From Lepidostoma basale (lineage: Eukaryota; Arthropoda; Insecta; Trichoptera; Lepidostomatidae): a DNA stretch of 64,000 nt. Both the position numbers and the translations under genes were made by a program. The notes under the pieces were generated by a model. The model saw only the letters and a program-made list of their open reading frames with translations. It made no database searches and had not been told where the DNA came from. Below are positions 22,505 to 32,214 of the stretch, in pieces. The stretch lies in the NCBI GenBank assembly GCA_022606425.2, contig JAHDVF020000240.1:2356001-2420000 (forward strand), given 5' to 3'. Position 1 is the stretch's first letter, and every line of letters begins with the position of its first letter.

Positions 22505-23110
22505 TTTCAGGAGAGGTAAGCAGAAAGGATGGACCGCCAAACTGTTCTATCCTGACACAGCCCTCGCACCTTTTCTACATTCACACACCATAATTATTAT
22601 TTTTATTATTATTATTTTGTTAAATCGCTCTTCACATCATTACATCGCAAGCCAAATCGAGTTATCATATTGATTCTCGTGACATGTGTTAGGTAAGCTA
22701 ATCTATCGCCATTTTATTGTCACGTGAATTTTGCACCAGACTAAAGACCGTGTGACAATCACACTGCCATCGCCGGGAATCGAACCCGGAACCTTCGGGG
22801 TGGCCGTCAAAGCACTTACCACTCGGCCACAAAGGTTGTACATATATCAGTTCCTATATTCAGTAATATATTCCGCCCATTGTTCCTACTTCGAACATGG
22901 CCGCCTTCAGTCAGTATTTGGTTAATTTGATCATGCCATGATTTTCTTGGCCTTCCTCGACTTATTTTCATTTACACTACTTGTAAATATATTTTTATCC
23001 ATTCATCTTCGATCCATTTGTTAACCATCTTAGTTAACCATTCTTAATTGTATTCAGGACACATTTATCCGCCTTACATACATTTCTAACTTCTTTATAG
23101 GGTATTAAAT
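22505..23110 (-). mobile_element. RTE-C 3' end, split by a SINE
   Basis: The C-terminal part (GGAGAGGTAAGCAGAAAGGA ...) lies at 22505-22593. The upstream part (TTCGAACATGGCCGCC, TTTGATCATGCCATGATTTTC, CATTTATCCGCC) lies at 22860-23110. Together they reconstruct one subfamily-C minus-strand copy. The tRNA-derived SINE at 22595-22840 occupies the gap, so the SINE arrived later. Confidence 0.75.
22595..22840 (-). mobile_element. tRNA-derived SINE, copy 2 (inside RTE-C)
   Basis: The minus-strand head has TGGCCGAGTGG (A box), AAGTGCTTTGACGGCCACCC and GGTTCGATTCC (B box). The body has GATTGTCACACGGTC, ATGGCGATAGATTAGC and a 3' tail of ATT/AAT repeats at 22595-22618. This is the longest, best-preserved SINE head in the window. 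The 64-codon frame across it is incidental. Confidence 0.88.
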
Positions 23111-23519
23111 ATCATATTTTGTTTATATATTCTTTTTTTGGGTTATAAATTTTATAATTGTGACAAGTAGAAAACGAATCTATCAGCTTATATCATTTAA
23201 TATAAATTTTAAAAAGATTTCTTAATAGCTTTAAAAGTTTGATTCGTATAAAAGTATAAATTATAAACGTGTAAAAGTTTAAATATTGAACTACTAAACA
23301 TAGTTATGCAAAAATAAAACTGGTATAAAATTAAATAATTAGTGTTTAAATCTTCAAACATTGGTTTTAGAATTTTGCATATTAAATATCTTTGTTTATT
23401 AATTTTAACAACTTTGTTTTAACAAGTAGTTTTATTTATTATATTTAGTCTTTAAAAAGGGCTGACACCGGGGATTTAAATCAATTATATTAGAAATTAT
23501 TGTGCAAAGGGAAGAAACA
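23111..23519. other. AT-rich stretch, no gene
   Basis: No frames or repeats could be assigned. Confidence 0.45.
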
Positions 23520-23630
23520 ATATATATTTTGACTTGAACAATGGTGTATGAAAACGTCTTTTTTCTTGAAGTTTTATTATATTTTATGTGAATGACATGT
23601 TTTGCCTGTCTACGGCATTATCTAGTGAGG
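23520..23630. repeat. Foldback gamma, left half
   Basis: ACTTGAACAATGGTGTATG, AAACGTC, TTGAAGTTTTATTATATTTTA, GTGAATGACATGTTTTGCCTG and ACGGCATTAT follow the gamma left-arm order. The right arm is absent. Confidence 0.65.
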
Positions 23631-23789
23631 GAGAAAAAATGGTTCAATATTTAATAAATTCGTTTTAGAATTTCGCGTCTTAAATGCCGTAAGTGTATTA
23701 AGAAACCAATATATTGATTTATAACCTGTGATTTTAATTAAATCGTGATTTAAAAAATATGTCATTTTGTTTTTATTATATTAAATTAT

Positions 23790-24110
23790 GAATCACGCCG
23801 TTGTGAAGTTTTCAGGGTATTCCGTGGGGTGCAGGATTCATTCGAAGTAAAAACATCTGTCACATTCGCGCGAATCCTGTGGCTCATCTCTCAATCAATG
23901 CCACATATCCTGACCGTCCGCGATACAGGACTCGACCGCTATTTTTAAAAGATTTTTTGTCAATTCCTCAAGGATCGATCCAACACAAACAAAGTTACGA
24001 GGAATTCATTGATATACGAATTCATTCATCAATCTTCAGGACGCGCTAGTGGAGGGTTTCTGTCTTAAATAAATTTACGCGCGTTGATATCTTTTCCCTT
24101 CAAAAATAAT
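23790..24110. other. GC-richer unique patch, no gene recognised
   Basis: Base composition rises (for example GTTTTCAGGGTATTCCGTGG, CACATTCGCGCGAATCC). The sequence occurs once in the window and has no long frame or terminal repeats. It may be a remnant of non-repetitive host DNA. Confidence 0.3.
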
Positions 24111-24303
24111 TATCACAAATAATAACTTATATAATCGACTAATGTTCTCATATTCTGGAGCCTAGTACATTTTTTTCTGATATTTTTAGATATTTGTGAG
24201 ACTTTTTGTATTTTGCAATGAAAATATTAATACTGTAGAAATATGTTATACCTAAATATAGCTTATTTCATTACATTGTATAATAATAAAAACAAGCACA
24301 TGT

Positions 24304-24540
24304 ATTGTTTCTTGCACATAGATGCAAAATTAGGTTCATAATAATTTAATATGAAGGAAATATCAATTTTCTAGAAATTTTATTACATTTTATGATATTG
24401 ACATATTTTGCAAGAGGTAAAGTAAAATGCTTTTATCAATCATTTTATAATACCTTTGTAGGGCGAACTCGTCATTTCCAAAATAAAATACAATTTCTTG
24501 AAAACAAATATTTTCATTCATATTAAATATAAATAATACA
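24304..24540. repeat. Foldback unit, family gamma, decayed
   Basis: Left: ATTGTTTCTTGCACATAGATG and TTTTCTAGAAATTTTATTACA, with GACATATTTTGC. Right: TATAATACCTTTGTAGGGCG, AACTCGTCATTTCC, AAATACAATTTCTTGAAAAC. Order and spacing are those of gamma, but the palindrome after GAA is destroyed on both sides. Confidence 0.65.
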
Positions 24541-25149
24541 ATTAACTTTGCTTTTATTATTTTTCTGTGTCAATAATAAAATATAGTAATATAATGTTTA
24601 AATAATCAATTCAGTCCAATGTTTATTATTGTAATAAATTATAATATGACATTACCATAATATCATATGTCATACAATAAAGTTAGTTACTTTTGTTTTT
24701 TATTTATAAGCAATGCAATTTTAGATATAAAATAGTATTTGAATTTAACTATTGCAAAATACCTAGCAAACGTGCAAAGGAAAAAATTCGCATGTCGTTC
24801 ATTTCATGTCAACTTAAATAGTTTATGATTTCAACAGTTATAACGTAATATTGTTATTTTATTTATCTTATATTTTCGGGTTTATCATATTTTTCACTAC
24901 CTTTCTGTAAGTTCACAACACTTTCCTTTTTTAAATATTCGTAACACAAATTATGATAAAATTTGTTTCACACAACGGTTTTTCACAAAATCAAAACGTC
25001 ATCACAGATTTCTTTTAAAACAAATCCACATACACCATATGTCACAACAACAAAATGACACTTCAATAGTTCAAAAAAATCCCTTTCAATTTCACCGAAC
25101 AATTGAACGAAATGTGAAATTTCGCCAATTAAAAATTTTCAATGAAACA

Positions 25150-25480
25150 GTCCACGTTCGGAATAATTCGAAACGCGCGCGCGGGAAACCCGTGAAAATT
25201 CGGCAACGTTCTCGGGAAATTCCGGCGACGTTCGGTTTTCCGATCGGCAATTACTCCGCCGCGCATGCGCAGTCCGTGCAAGCTGAGCGGCCTCAGCTGG
25301 AATACTGAAATCACCTTGCAAGGCCTGCTGTCGCCGTCCCGCTCGCACGCGTGCGAGTCCCGCTGGCGAGCGAGAGAGAGGGAAGACCCAATGACCGCTC
25401 GAGAAGACCCGCGGACAAATGTTTATCACCTGATATTTTTGATGAGCCGAAAAGATGGACCGAGCGGCGCGGTTTTTTAA
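25150..25480. promoter_or_regulatory. CpG-rich promoter-like island
   Basis: Within very AT-rich DNA, about 330 bp are strongly GC- and CpG-rich (GAAACGCGCGCGCGGGAAAC, CGCTCGCACGCGTGCGAG). The island includes an exact 12-bp NRF-1/Ewg-type site. Overlapping short frames exist on both strands, as expected by chance in GC-rich DNA. Such islands often mark a promoter or 5' UTR of a housekeeping gene; no exon or start site can be fixed here. The full-length RTE begins 150 bp downstream. Confidence 0.4.
25260..25271. promoter_or_regulatory. NRF-1/Ewg-type palindromic site
   Basis: CGCGCATGCGCA matches YGCGCAYGCGCR at all positions. It lies in the middle of the CpG-rich island, as is typical for this factor's sites near promoters. 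Occupancy is inferred, not seen. Confidence 0.4.
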
Positions 25481-25630
25481 ATGGAGGCGTTTTGCTTCCG
25501 TTATTTTTATGTCCCATTGTGTTCAAATAGATAATCATCGGGGTAATTGCAGTATCAACGTGACTGCATCTCATTGGTGGATGTAAAACGTATGTAAAAC
25601 ATATACTTTTTAATGATCTATGGAATTTTA

Positions 25631-28600
25631 GCAGCGCGCTACCTCAACAGCCAGCAACATAGGACAACTCCGCACCCTGCCCACTTGGACTCGGACCCCG
25701 CCAACAAACAATCTATGTTGTATTTGTGTATTTGTGATGTGTTAGTCTTAAGTTTGGAACCCCAGTGCTAGTTTATATAAAATTGTATTTTTTAGTTTAA
25801 TGTGTAATTATATAGAAAAGTAATGTCGTAGATAGTAAGTGTGTGCGGGAGATATGCCGACAGGTGTCGATGAGGTCCGCAACCCATCACGCCGCGTCTC
25901 CCGCGGAGGCGAACAGAGGAGAGTGGAATGCCGCATTGGAACGTTAAATATTAGAGGGGGTATGAAAGAAAAGATGAATGAGATGTGTGTAGAGATAGAA
26001 AATAAGAGTTAGATATTTTATGTGTGACTGAATGCATGATGAAAGAGTGTGGATCCAAGGAGCATGCAGATAAGCTTGTTCTGTGGTCGGGAGTACCTAA
26101 AGACCACAGAGCATGTCAGGGCGTGGCGGCGGTGCTAGCTCCAAGGATGATAGAATGTATGAAAGGGTATGAATGTGTTAGTTCAAGACTCATGTGGATT
26201 CGCTTCAAGATCGGGTTAACGAGAGTATTCCTGTTAATTGGTTATGCTCCCGTCAACAACGAAAATGAGGCGATTAAGGATGAGTTTTGGGATAAGGTGA
26301 GCGAGACATTGATGTGCAAGAAAGACAATGAAAAATTAATAATTGCAGGTGATATGAATGGTTGGGTGGGAATTCGAAGGAGTGGATATGAGGATTGCCT
26401 GGGAAGGTTTGGAGATAGAAGAATAAATGACAATGGAAGGAGACTGCTTGGAGTATGCATGGAATGGAGTCTCTTTGTGTCGAACTCCTTTTTCGATCAT
26501 AAGAGAATCCATCAATATACTTGGGAAAGAGGAAACGAAAGGTCTATTATAGATTACGTCATTGTAGACTCTAGATTGCGGGCGGATACTGTGGATACGA
26601 GGGTTTTCAGGGGAGCCGAAATGGAAACGGATCACTTTTTAGTGGTGGCAAAAGTGATCTTATTCCGGGGATGGCGAACCAGAAGAAGCAAAACAGTGAC
26701 CGCACCAACTCGAGTCAAAGTTGAAAAACTACAAAACAATGACGTAAGAGATAATTTCGTGAGAAAAGTGAACGAAAGATTGAGTGAGCGTGATGTAAGT
26801 GTGTTGAATGTTGACGATACCTGGAAGTATTTAAAGGGAAGTTTGTGTGAAGCAGCGAAAGAATCGTGTGGTGTATGTGTACAAGGAAGAAGGAAAGGGG
26901 ATGCGTGGTGGAATAATGACGTAAAGAGTGCAGTTAAAGAGAAGAAGGATGCTTGGTTGAATATGCTTTCGATAAATAAGAATGACAAAGGTAAGTATGA
27001 AAGTGCAAAAAATTCGTATAAGGCATGCAAGAAGAGAGTGAAGTCGGTAGTGAAAGCGCGAAAAGAAAAGCTGAAGGAGGAAGAAGGGCTCAAAATGACA
27101 AACAACTTCCAGGACAATATAAAAATGTTTTGGAAGGAAGTGAAGAAAGCCCGAAATCCTCCTGAAAGCGGATGTGTGAAAGCAATTTTGGATAGTGAGG
27201 GAAGAATGTTAACGGAAAGTAAGATCGTACAAGAAAGATGGATGGAGTATTTTAAGGAAATGTATGGTGGTGATATAAGTGTTGACGAAAGCATTAGAAC
27301 TGGTGTAATCGCGATTGGTATAAATGACAATACAGAAAAAATAAGTATGAATGAGATTAAAAGATCTGTGAAAGCAATGAAAAGTGGAAAAGCTGTAGGG
27401 TATGACTGCATCGCTATAGAATTTATCAAAAACGGTGGCGAAGTAGTTTCCGCATGGATATGTAAACTGTTCAACCAATGCTTGGAGGAGGGATATACCC
27501 CACTTGACTGGAGGAGAGCAGTTATCTTGCCTCTGTACAAAGGAAAAGGATCCCATATGGATTGTGGAAACTACAGAGCTATTAGTATTTTGAGTGTTGT
27601 TGGTAAAATCTATGGCAGAATTTTAATAGAAAGAGTAAGAAAGACGACGAGTGATAGAGTTTGGGATGTGCAAGGCGCTTTTATGAATGGCAGAGGATGC
27701 ATGGATCAAATTTTTGCACTTCGTACAGTGACAGAGAAGTTTATGGCCAAAAACCGTAAACTCTTCTGTGCGTTTGTCGATTTGCAAAAAGCATATGATC
27801 GCGTAGATAGAGGTAAACTATGGGAAATATTGTCGGAATATGGAATAAACACAAAACTGATCACGGCAATTACATCGCTGTACACAGAAAGCACTGCTAG
27901 TGTCAGAGTAAATGGGGATCTTACAGCCTGGTTTGATATCAATAAAGGTGTCAAACAGGGGTGTGTAATGTCTCCATGGTTGTTTAATCTATATATGGAC
28001 AAGTGTATGAAAGAGCTGAAAGGGTTGGAAGCAGGTGCAAAAATGGAAGGTGTTTCAGTAAGCTGTTTGTTGTATGCGGACGACGCTGTGCTACTTGCAG
28101 ACAACGAGCACGAACTGCAAGCCCTGGTGTCTAGTATGTATGAGGTATGCAAGCGATACGATTTGATGATGAATGTGAATAAGTCTAAGGTAATGATTTT
28201 CGAAAAAGAAGGAAGCATGACAGTCTGCAACATTAGTGTAAACGGTGAAAATCTGGAACAAGTGGATGAATTTGTTTATTTAGGAAGTATGTTTACAAAG
28301 GATGGGAGGGTGGAGAAGGATATTGAAAGAAGGGTTGGGGCAGGCAACAGAATAAATGGTGCACTTAAAGTTGTCATCGCAAACAAAAGCCTATCCAAAA
28401 AAGCTAAGATGGCAGTGCACAATGGTGTTCTTGTGCCGACCCTTATGTATGGAAGTGAAGCATGGAACTGGCAAAAGAAGGATGAAAGTAGAATAAATGC
28501 AGTAGAAATGAGATCTCTCAGACGAATGTGTGCAAATCTGTATTTGATAGAGTGACAAATGCAAGTATAAGAAGTGAATGTGGTGCGAATGAAAGTGTTA

Positions 28601-28924
28601 TGAACAAAATAAGGAAAGGGTCATTAAGATGGTTTGGACACATGGAAAGAATGAATGAAGACAGAATGGTAAAGAAGGTATATGTAAACGGCGTGAACGG
28701 AGCTAGAAATAGAGGAAGGCCGAGGAAAACGTGGCACGATCAAATCAATCAAATATTGAATGTCGGACACGTGAGGAGTCGGAGAAATCGACGTGCGTGC
28801 ATGACAAGATGTATGAATGTAGAGGAAGCGAGAGAAGTATGTCAAGACAGAACAGTGTGGCGTTCCATTCTTTCTGCCTACCCCTCCGGGGAGACGGCGT
28901 GATGGTTAGTTAGTTAGTTAGTTA
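25631..28924 (+). mobile_element. Full-length RTE-A non-LTR retrotransposon with 11-bp target duplication
   Basis: ATGGAATTTTA occurs at 25620-25630 and again at 28925-28935, fixing an element of 3294 bp, the size expected of RTE-clade LINEs. Order: 223-bp 5' UTR, one ORF (25854-28902) with AP endonuclease then reverse transcriptase, and a 22-bp 3' end of TTAG repeats. There is no second ORF, RNase H or poly(A) tail, all consistent with RTE. It is the only complete RTE here and the apparent reference for the RTE-A fragments. Confidence 0.93.
25854..28902 (+). pseudogene. RTE endonuclease-reverse transcriptase ORF, two frameshifts
   Basis: The start is ATG at 25854 (MPTGVDEVRN...). Endonuclease motifs: TLNIRGG, VTECM (catalytic E), LLIGYAP, IIAGDMNGW, SIIDYVIVD and ETDHFLVV. 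Reverse transcriptase motifs: LPLYKGKGS, NYRAISILSVVGKIYGRIL, QGAFMNGRG, FVDLQKAYDRV (D at 27779), VKQGCVMSPWLFN, YADD at 28073-28084, MMNVNKSKV and VYLGSMF. The C-terminal region has GRPRKTWHDQIN and ends YPSGETA. A missing base near 26007 leaves a stop in each frame, and a missing G near 28531 shifts the last 124 codons. The central 26006-28555 frame (about 850 codons) is uninterrupted, so the copy is young but not intact. The protein would prime reverse transcription at a nicked target in the nucleus. Confidence 0.92.
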
Positions 28925-28959
28925 ATGGAATTTTATGTACATCCTATATCTTTGTATCC

Positions 28960-29145
28960 TATTCGACTGACGTTTCGGAGATCGTTGCTGTCTCCATTTT
29001 CCGTAGTATTTGCAGGAATCTGCATCGATCTATGAAATATCGGTGGATGATAATACCTACCTACCAATTGGAATATATCCAAGATCCCAGAGAACACATT
29101 TATACGAACGGTGAAAATCATCGAAAACTCTTTATTTCATCCAAT
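28960..29145. repeat. Foldback zeta, left half
   Basis: ACGTTTCGGAGATCGTTGCTGTCTCCAT at 28971 matches the zeta left arm at 61994 (ACGTTTCCGAGATCGTTGCAGTCTCCAT). The expected inverted partner is not found downstream; the sequence runs on into unrelated DNA with TCTGCATCGATCTATG. Confidence 0.6.
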
Positions 29146-29249
29146 ACAAAATCATCATCTTAGTATAGTTTTGCTACGAAAAATAATATAAATTAATTAT
29201 TCTTAGTATATTCATATGTGCGTAGCTTAGCCGACAAATAGCAGAATAT

Positions 29250-29405
29250 TTTAATAACACACTTTTACAAGTTTATTTTTTAAAACCAACCGGTTTCGCT
29301 CCTGCCGGAGCTTCGTCAGGGTTACAAAATAAAGTTTATTTTGTAAACCTGACGAAACTCCGGGGGTTGGATTTAACAAACAAAAAAATGGTGAAGTGTA
29401 ACAAC
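29250..29405. repeat. Foldback unit, family kappa
   Basis: Inverted arms CACTTTTACAAGTTTATTTTTTAA and AAACAAAAAAATGGTGAAGTG flank a centre with TTACAAAATAAAGTTTATTTTGTAA. The left arm holds a fully paired hammerhead-like core (29284-29323, minus). The right arm has CCTGACGAAACTCCGGGGGTTGG, in which the GAA box is deleted. Confidence 0.75.
29284..29323 (-). ncRNA. Hammerhead-like motif, kappa
   Basis: Read on the minus strand: stem I strand AACC, box CTGACGA, one extra A, stem II GCTCC/GGAGC closed by GGCA, GAA, stem III palindrome ACCGGT, T at the cleavage position, then GGTT, which pairs fully with AACC. All invariant hammerhead bases are in place except for the inserted base ahead of stem II. 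Stem III has no loop, so folding would need a dimer, as proposed for PLE hammerheads. Confidence 0.55.
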
Positions 29406-30039
29406 TATTAAAATTGTATTAACATTAATTATGTAATACCACAAATCAAGTGCTTTATACGAAAGAATATTTTATAAATAATTTACGAAGTTTTGATTCG
29501 TTATCATAATTTCTCATATGCGTCACTTAAATTTAAAATATTTTATTACAACACAACTTAATTTTAATTTACACTTCTAACTGGTTTCGTTCCATGACCA
29601 AGAGTTAAGTAGGTACCTTAGTTTGTTTGTTCCGTTTTTAATGAAACCGGGTAACGGTGATAAAAACGAAATCAAGATGTGTCAAATCAAAATAATTAAA
29701 TGTATCAGTTATTTGTATGAACTATTTTAATCTTATTAAAATAACACTTAATTGAATAGTAAAAATTGAAAAACTTGGTCATTTGATAAAACGCTAAGAC
29801 CGACCACAACGGATCTGGGAGATTGACACATTTTTTTAGTGGAACTGCACACATGTGGTATTGTCTGTCAAAAACAGGTACCTACGCTGACTCTCTAATG
29901 TTGTGTCTCGTTGAATGCACTATGGCGCGACTCAGAAGCAAAATACATCCGAGCAAACTTCAGTTGATTGATACGTAGGTACAAGGATATAAAGACTGTA
30001 TTCATTTAATAACATAACCAATCAACAGTAGTAATTCAA
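29406..30039. other. No gene recognised
   Basis: Unassigned AT-rich DNA. TTTCGTTCCATGACC near 29586 and AAACCGGGTAACGG near 29644 vaguely recall foldback arms, but without a full core. Confidence 0.35.
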
Positions 30040-30260
30040 ACTTCGTAGCTGAGTGGTAAGTGCTTTGACTGCCACATCGAAGGTTCCGAGTTCGATTTCC
30101 GGTGATGGCAGTGTGATTGTCACACTGTGTTTAGTCTGGTGAAGAATTAACCTAAAAATAAAACGACGATAGATAAGCTACCTATCAAATGTCAAGAGTA
30201 TCAATATGATAGCTATCAATTTGGTTGGCAATTCAGAAAAATAATAATATTATTATTTTT
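30040..30260 (+). mobile_element. tRNA-derived SINE, copy 3
   Basis: Plus orientation: CGTAGCTGAGTGGTAAGTGC (A box), GAGTTCGATTTCC (B box), then GTGTGATTGTCACACTGTG, TTAGTCTGGTGAAGAATT, ACGATAGATAAGCTACCTATC and a 3' AATAATAATATTATTATTTTT tail. It directly abuts the RTE-A tail at 30261. Confidence 0.85.
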
Positions 30261-30540
30261 TACCATCACTCCGTCTCCCCGAAGGTGTAGGCAGAAATAA
30301 TGGAAAGCCACGTTGTTCTGTATTAACATATTTATCTTGCTTACTCTACATTTATACATCGTGTCATGCACGCACGTCGATTTCTCCGACTCCTCACGTA
30401 ACCGACCTTTAGTATTTGATTATATTGATCGTGCTCCGTTTACATAGTTTACGTATTTATTATTTTCATGTCCAAACCATCTTAACGACCCTTTCAGTAT
30501 TTTGTTTATAACACTTTCATTTGCACCGCATTCATTTATA
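30261..30540 (-). mobile_element. 5'-truncated RTE-A 3' end
   Basis: TACCATCACTCCGTCTCCCC starts the copy. It continues on the minus strand to the ESVMNKILKGSLRWFG-like segment near 30480-30530. A deletion removes part of the GRPRKTW to MVKKVYVN region (30430-30460). The TTAG tail itself has been lost at the SINE junction. Confidence 0.75.
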
Positions 30541-30776
30541 TATTTTATTAAAATTTTGTTTTTACTAAAAGAGAAATTTGTCATATTAAACTCTTTAGAA
30601 TTGTATACATTAAATATGATATAAAAATATATACCTAACGAACATAATTAAAAATGAACACTGATTTTTATTACATGTGACACATACCATATTTAACATT
30701 TACTTTCATAATGAAAAATGAATAAATATACCCAAAAAAAATATATATATACAAATATAAAACACCATTATTACGT
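30541..30776. other. AT-rich spacer
   Basis: No gene or repeat identified. Confidence 0.4.
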
Positions 30777-30990
30777 CTCAAGATTTATTTAATTGAATTT
30801 GTCACGACAGCTGTTTTGCCAACCTATGTTGGCATCATCAGGTGTTACAAACAATTTGTTTGTAAAACCTGATGATGTCAACAGAGCTGTCGTAATAAAC
30901 TCGTTTAAATAAATTGATTCGTAAAATCAGTGTTTTAAATATAAACATTCTAAAATGTTGAAGTATCATAGTGTTTTGGTCAAAATTATG
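30777..30990. repeat. Foldback unit, family alpha
   Basis: Left core: ACGACAGCTGTTTTGCC, TTGGCATCATCAGGTGTTAC. Centre: AACAATTTGTTTGT. Right: AACCTGATGATGTCAAC, then GAGCTGTCGTAATAAAC, where the GAA box and much of stem II are lost. The tail AATGTTGAAGTATCATAGTG, TTTTGGTCAAAATTATG is one-sided, as in other alpha units. Confidence 0.75.
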
Positions 30991-31060
30991 TTAAGTTTTT
31001 TCCACATGTTCGCGACCGGTTTCGACAGCTCGGCGGCATCTTCTGGTGGAATTTATTACT
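30991..31060 (-). repeat. Foldback-like half-unit with ACCGGT core
   Basis: Minus strand: CCACCAGAAGATGCCGCCG, then CTGTCGAAACCGGTCGCG. The box has one change (CAGAAGA for CTGAAGA) and stem II is poor. This appears to be a further family, seen once and without its partner arm. Confidence 0.5.
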
Positions 31061-31565
31061 TATAAAAAACTTATATCAAGAAATTCAAATTAACTACAAT
31101 GTTTGATCCTTAAATGGTTTGTAATCATCGTCTCATGTATATAACTTCGTATCCATAATATAACCCATATTATTGAGATCGAGAATTAAACGTTTTGTTC
31201 TCTAAACTAGTTATTGTCAAACTTTTTTAAAACGTACTCAATCAAATCACCAAAAAACATAAGTACGAATTATCACAGAGTGTGCCGTCGATGAGTCAAT
31301 TGATGTGTGAGTAGGAGTAATTTAAATGAAAATAAAAAAAACACATAATATTTATAAATCTATGTCAACATTTATAGTTTTATCTGGACTTTAAAAAATA
31401 CATGTATCAAGTGAACAACGAGGTTGTGTTTACGTGATTCGCGCTTGTTTGTTTTCTTCGAAGGTAAAGACGTATGTACAATATTCAAAAATGATGCCAT
31501 TATCACTTAGCACCCCACTTTGATGACCGCTGTTATTTATTACAATTTCATGCTGATTGTCTTGA
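31061..31565. other. No gene recognised
   Basis: Unassigned AT-rich DNA with no terminal repeats. Confidence 0.4.
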
Positions 31566-32214
31566 GTTTAGGTTACATTTATTGTAAATAAACTTATTAT
31601 TTGTATTGTATATTTAACTTTAGTTTATGTTACTTCTTCTTCTTCCTTGTTGTAGACCTATGTGGTCTGTTCTCCAGAGTGTTGCTCCTCCTGTGAAGTA
31701 GACTCCCAGCTGTCCTTCCATCTTTTAGGAGCTCTTCAGGAGGACGAGTCCTATGCTGATTATGAAATGAAATATAGGGGAGTCTGGTGGTGTCCATTCT
31801 TTGAACATGACCGTACCAGTCCCTTTTTCACTGTCTGCTCCATCTTATAGTATCACTTATTCTGGTGTTCCTCACGTGATCTCTCAGTGTCTTGCCTGCT
31901 ATCGTCCTCAGTGTCTTCATCTCGGAAGTCTTCAAAATTTGTTTGGTCCTTACTGTGTCTGCCCTTGCTTTGTCGACGCCATATGTATGTATCTTAAGTA
32001 TGTTTTATAGATTCTCATCTTACTCTTAATGGCCATGTCTTTGTTTTTCCATATTGTGGATTATAGAGCGCCAGAAATTGCAGCTGCCTTGTTTACTTGG
32101 GCTTGTATTTCTTTCCGCAGATCAGCTTCTCCCACCAGGTCTATGCCTAGATACTTGAAGGTCAGTTTATATTACGTAGATTGTAAATAAACTTATTATT
32201 TGTATTGTATATTT
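31566..32214. repeat. 50-bp direct repeat flanking LINE-E
   Basis: 31566-31615 and 32165-32214 are direct copies: the last 35 bp (ATTGTAAATAAACTTATTAT...) are identical, and the first 15 differ slightly. LINE-E sits at a further partial repeat of GTTTATGTTAC, so a local tandem duplication of about 56 bp probably predates the insertion. Confidence 0.75.
31634..32163 (-). mobile_element. 5'-truncated LINE-E copy in a duplicated target
   Basis: The minus strand starts at FKYLGIDLVGEADLRKEIQA, then QVNKAAAISGAL, WKNKDMAIKSKMRIYKTYL, and ends with a GGAAGAAGAAGAAG tail. This is the post-reverse-transcriptase region of a LINE. AGTTTATGTTAC (31622-31633) and AGTTTATATTAC (32164-32175) look like a 12-bp target duplication with one mismatch. 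Multiple stops show that it is old. Confidence 0.8.

Noticed and set aside
26632..27540. 302-codon minus-strand open frame
   Set aside because: It lies exactly opposite the RTE reverse transcriptase ORF, is hydrophobic and Ser/Phe-rich as expected for an antisense shadow, and has no domain.
27706..28233. 175-codon minus-strand open frame
   Set aside because: Another antisense shadow of the same RTE ORF.
28903..28924. Telomere-like TTAG repeats
   Set aside because: Insect telomeres use TTAGG; here the repeat is TTAG and always follows the RTE stop codon, so it is the LINE 3' tail.
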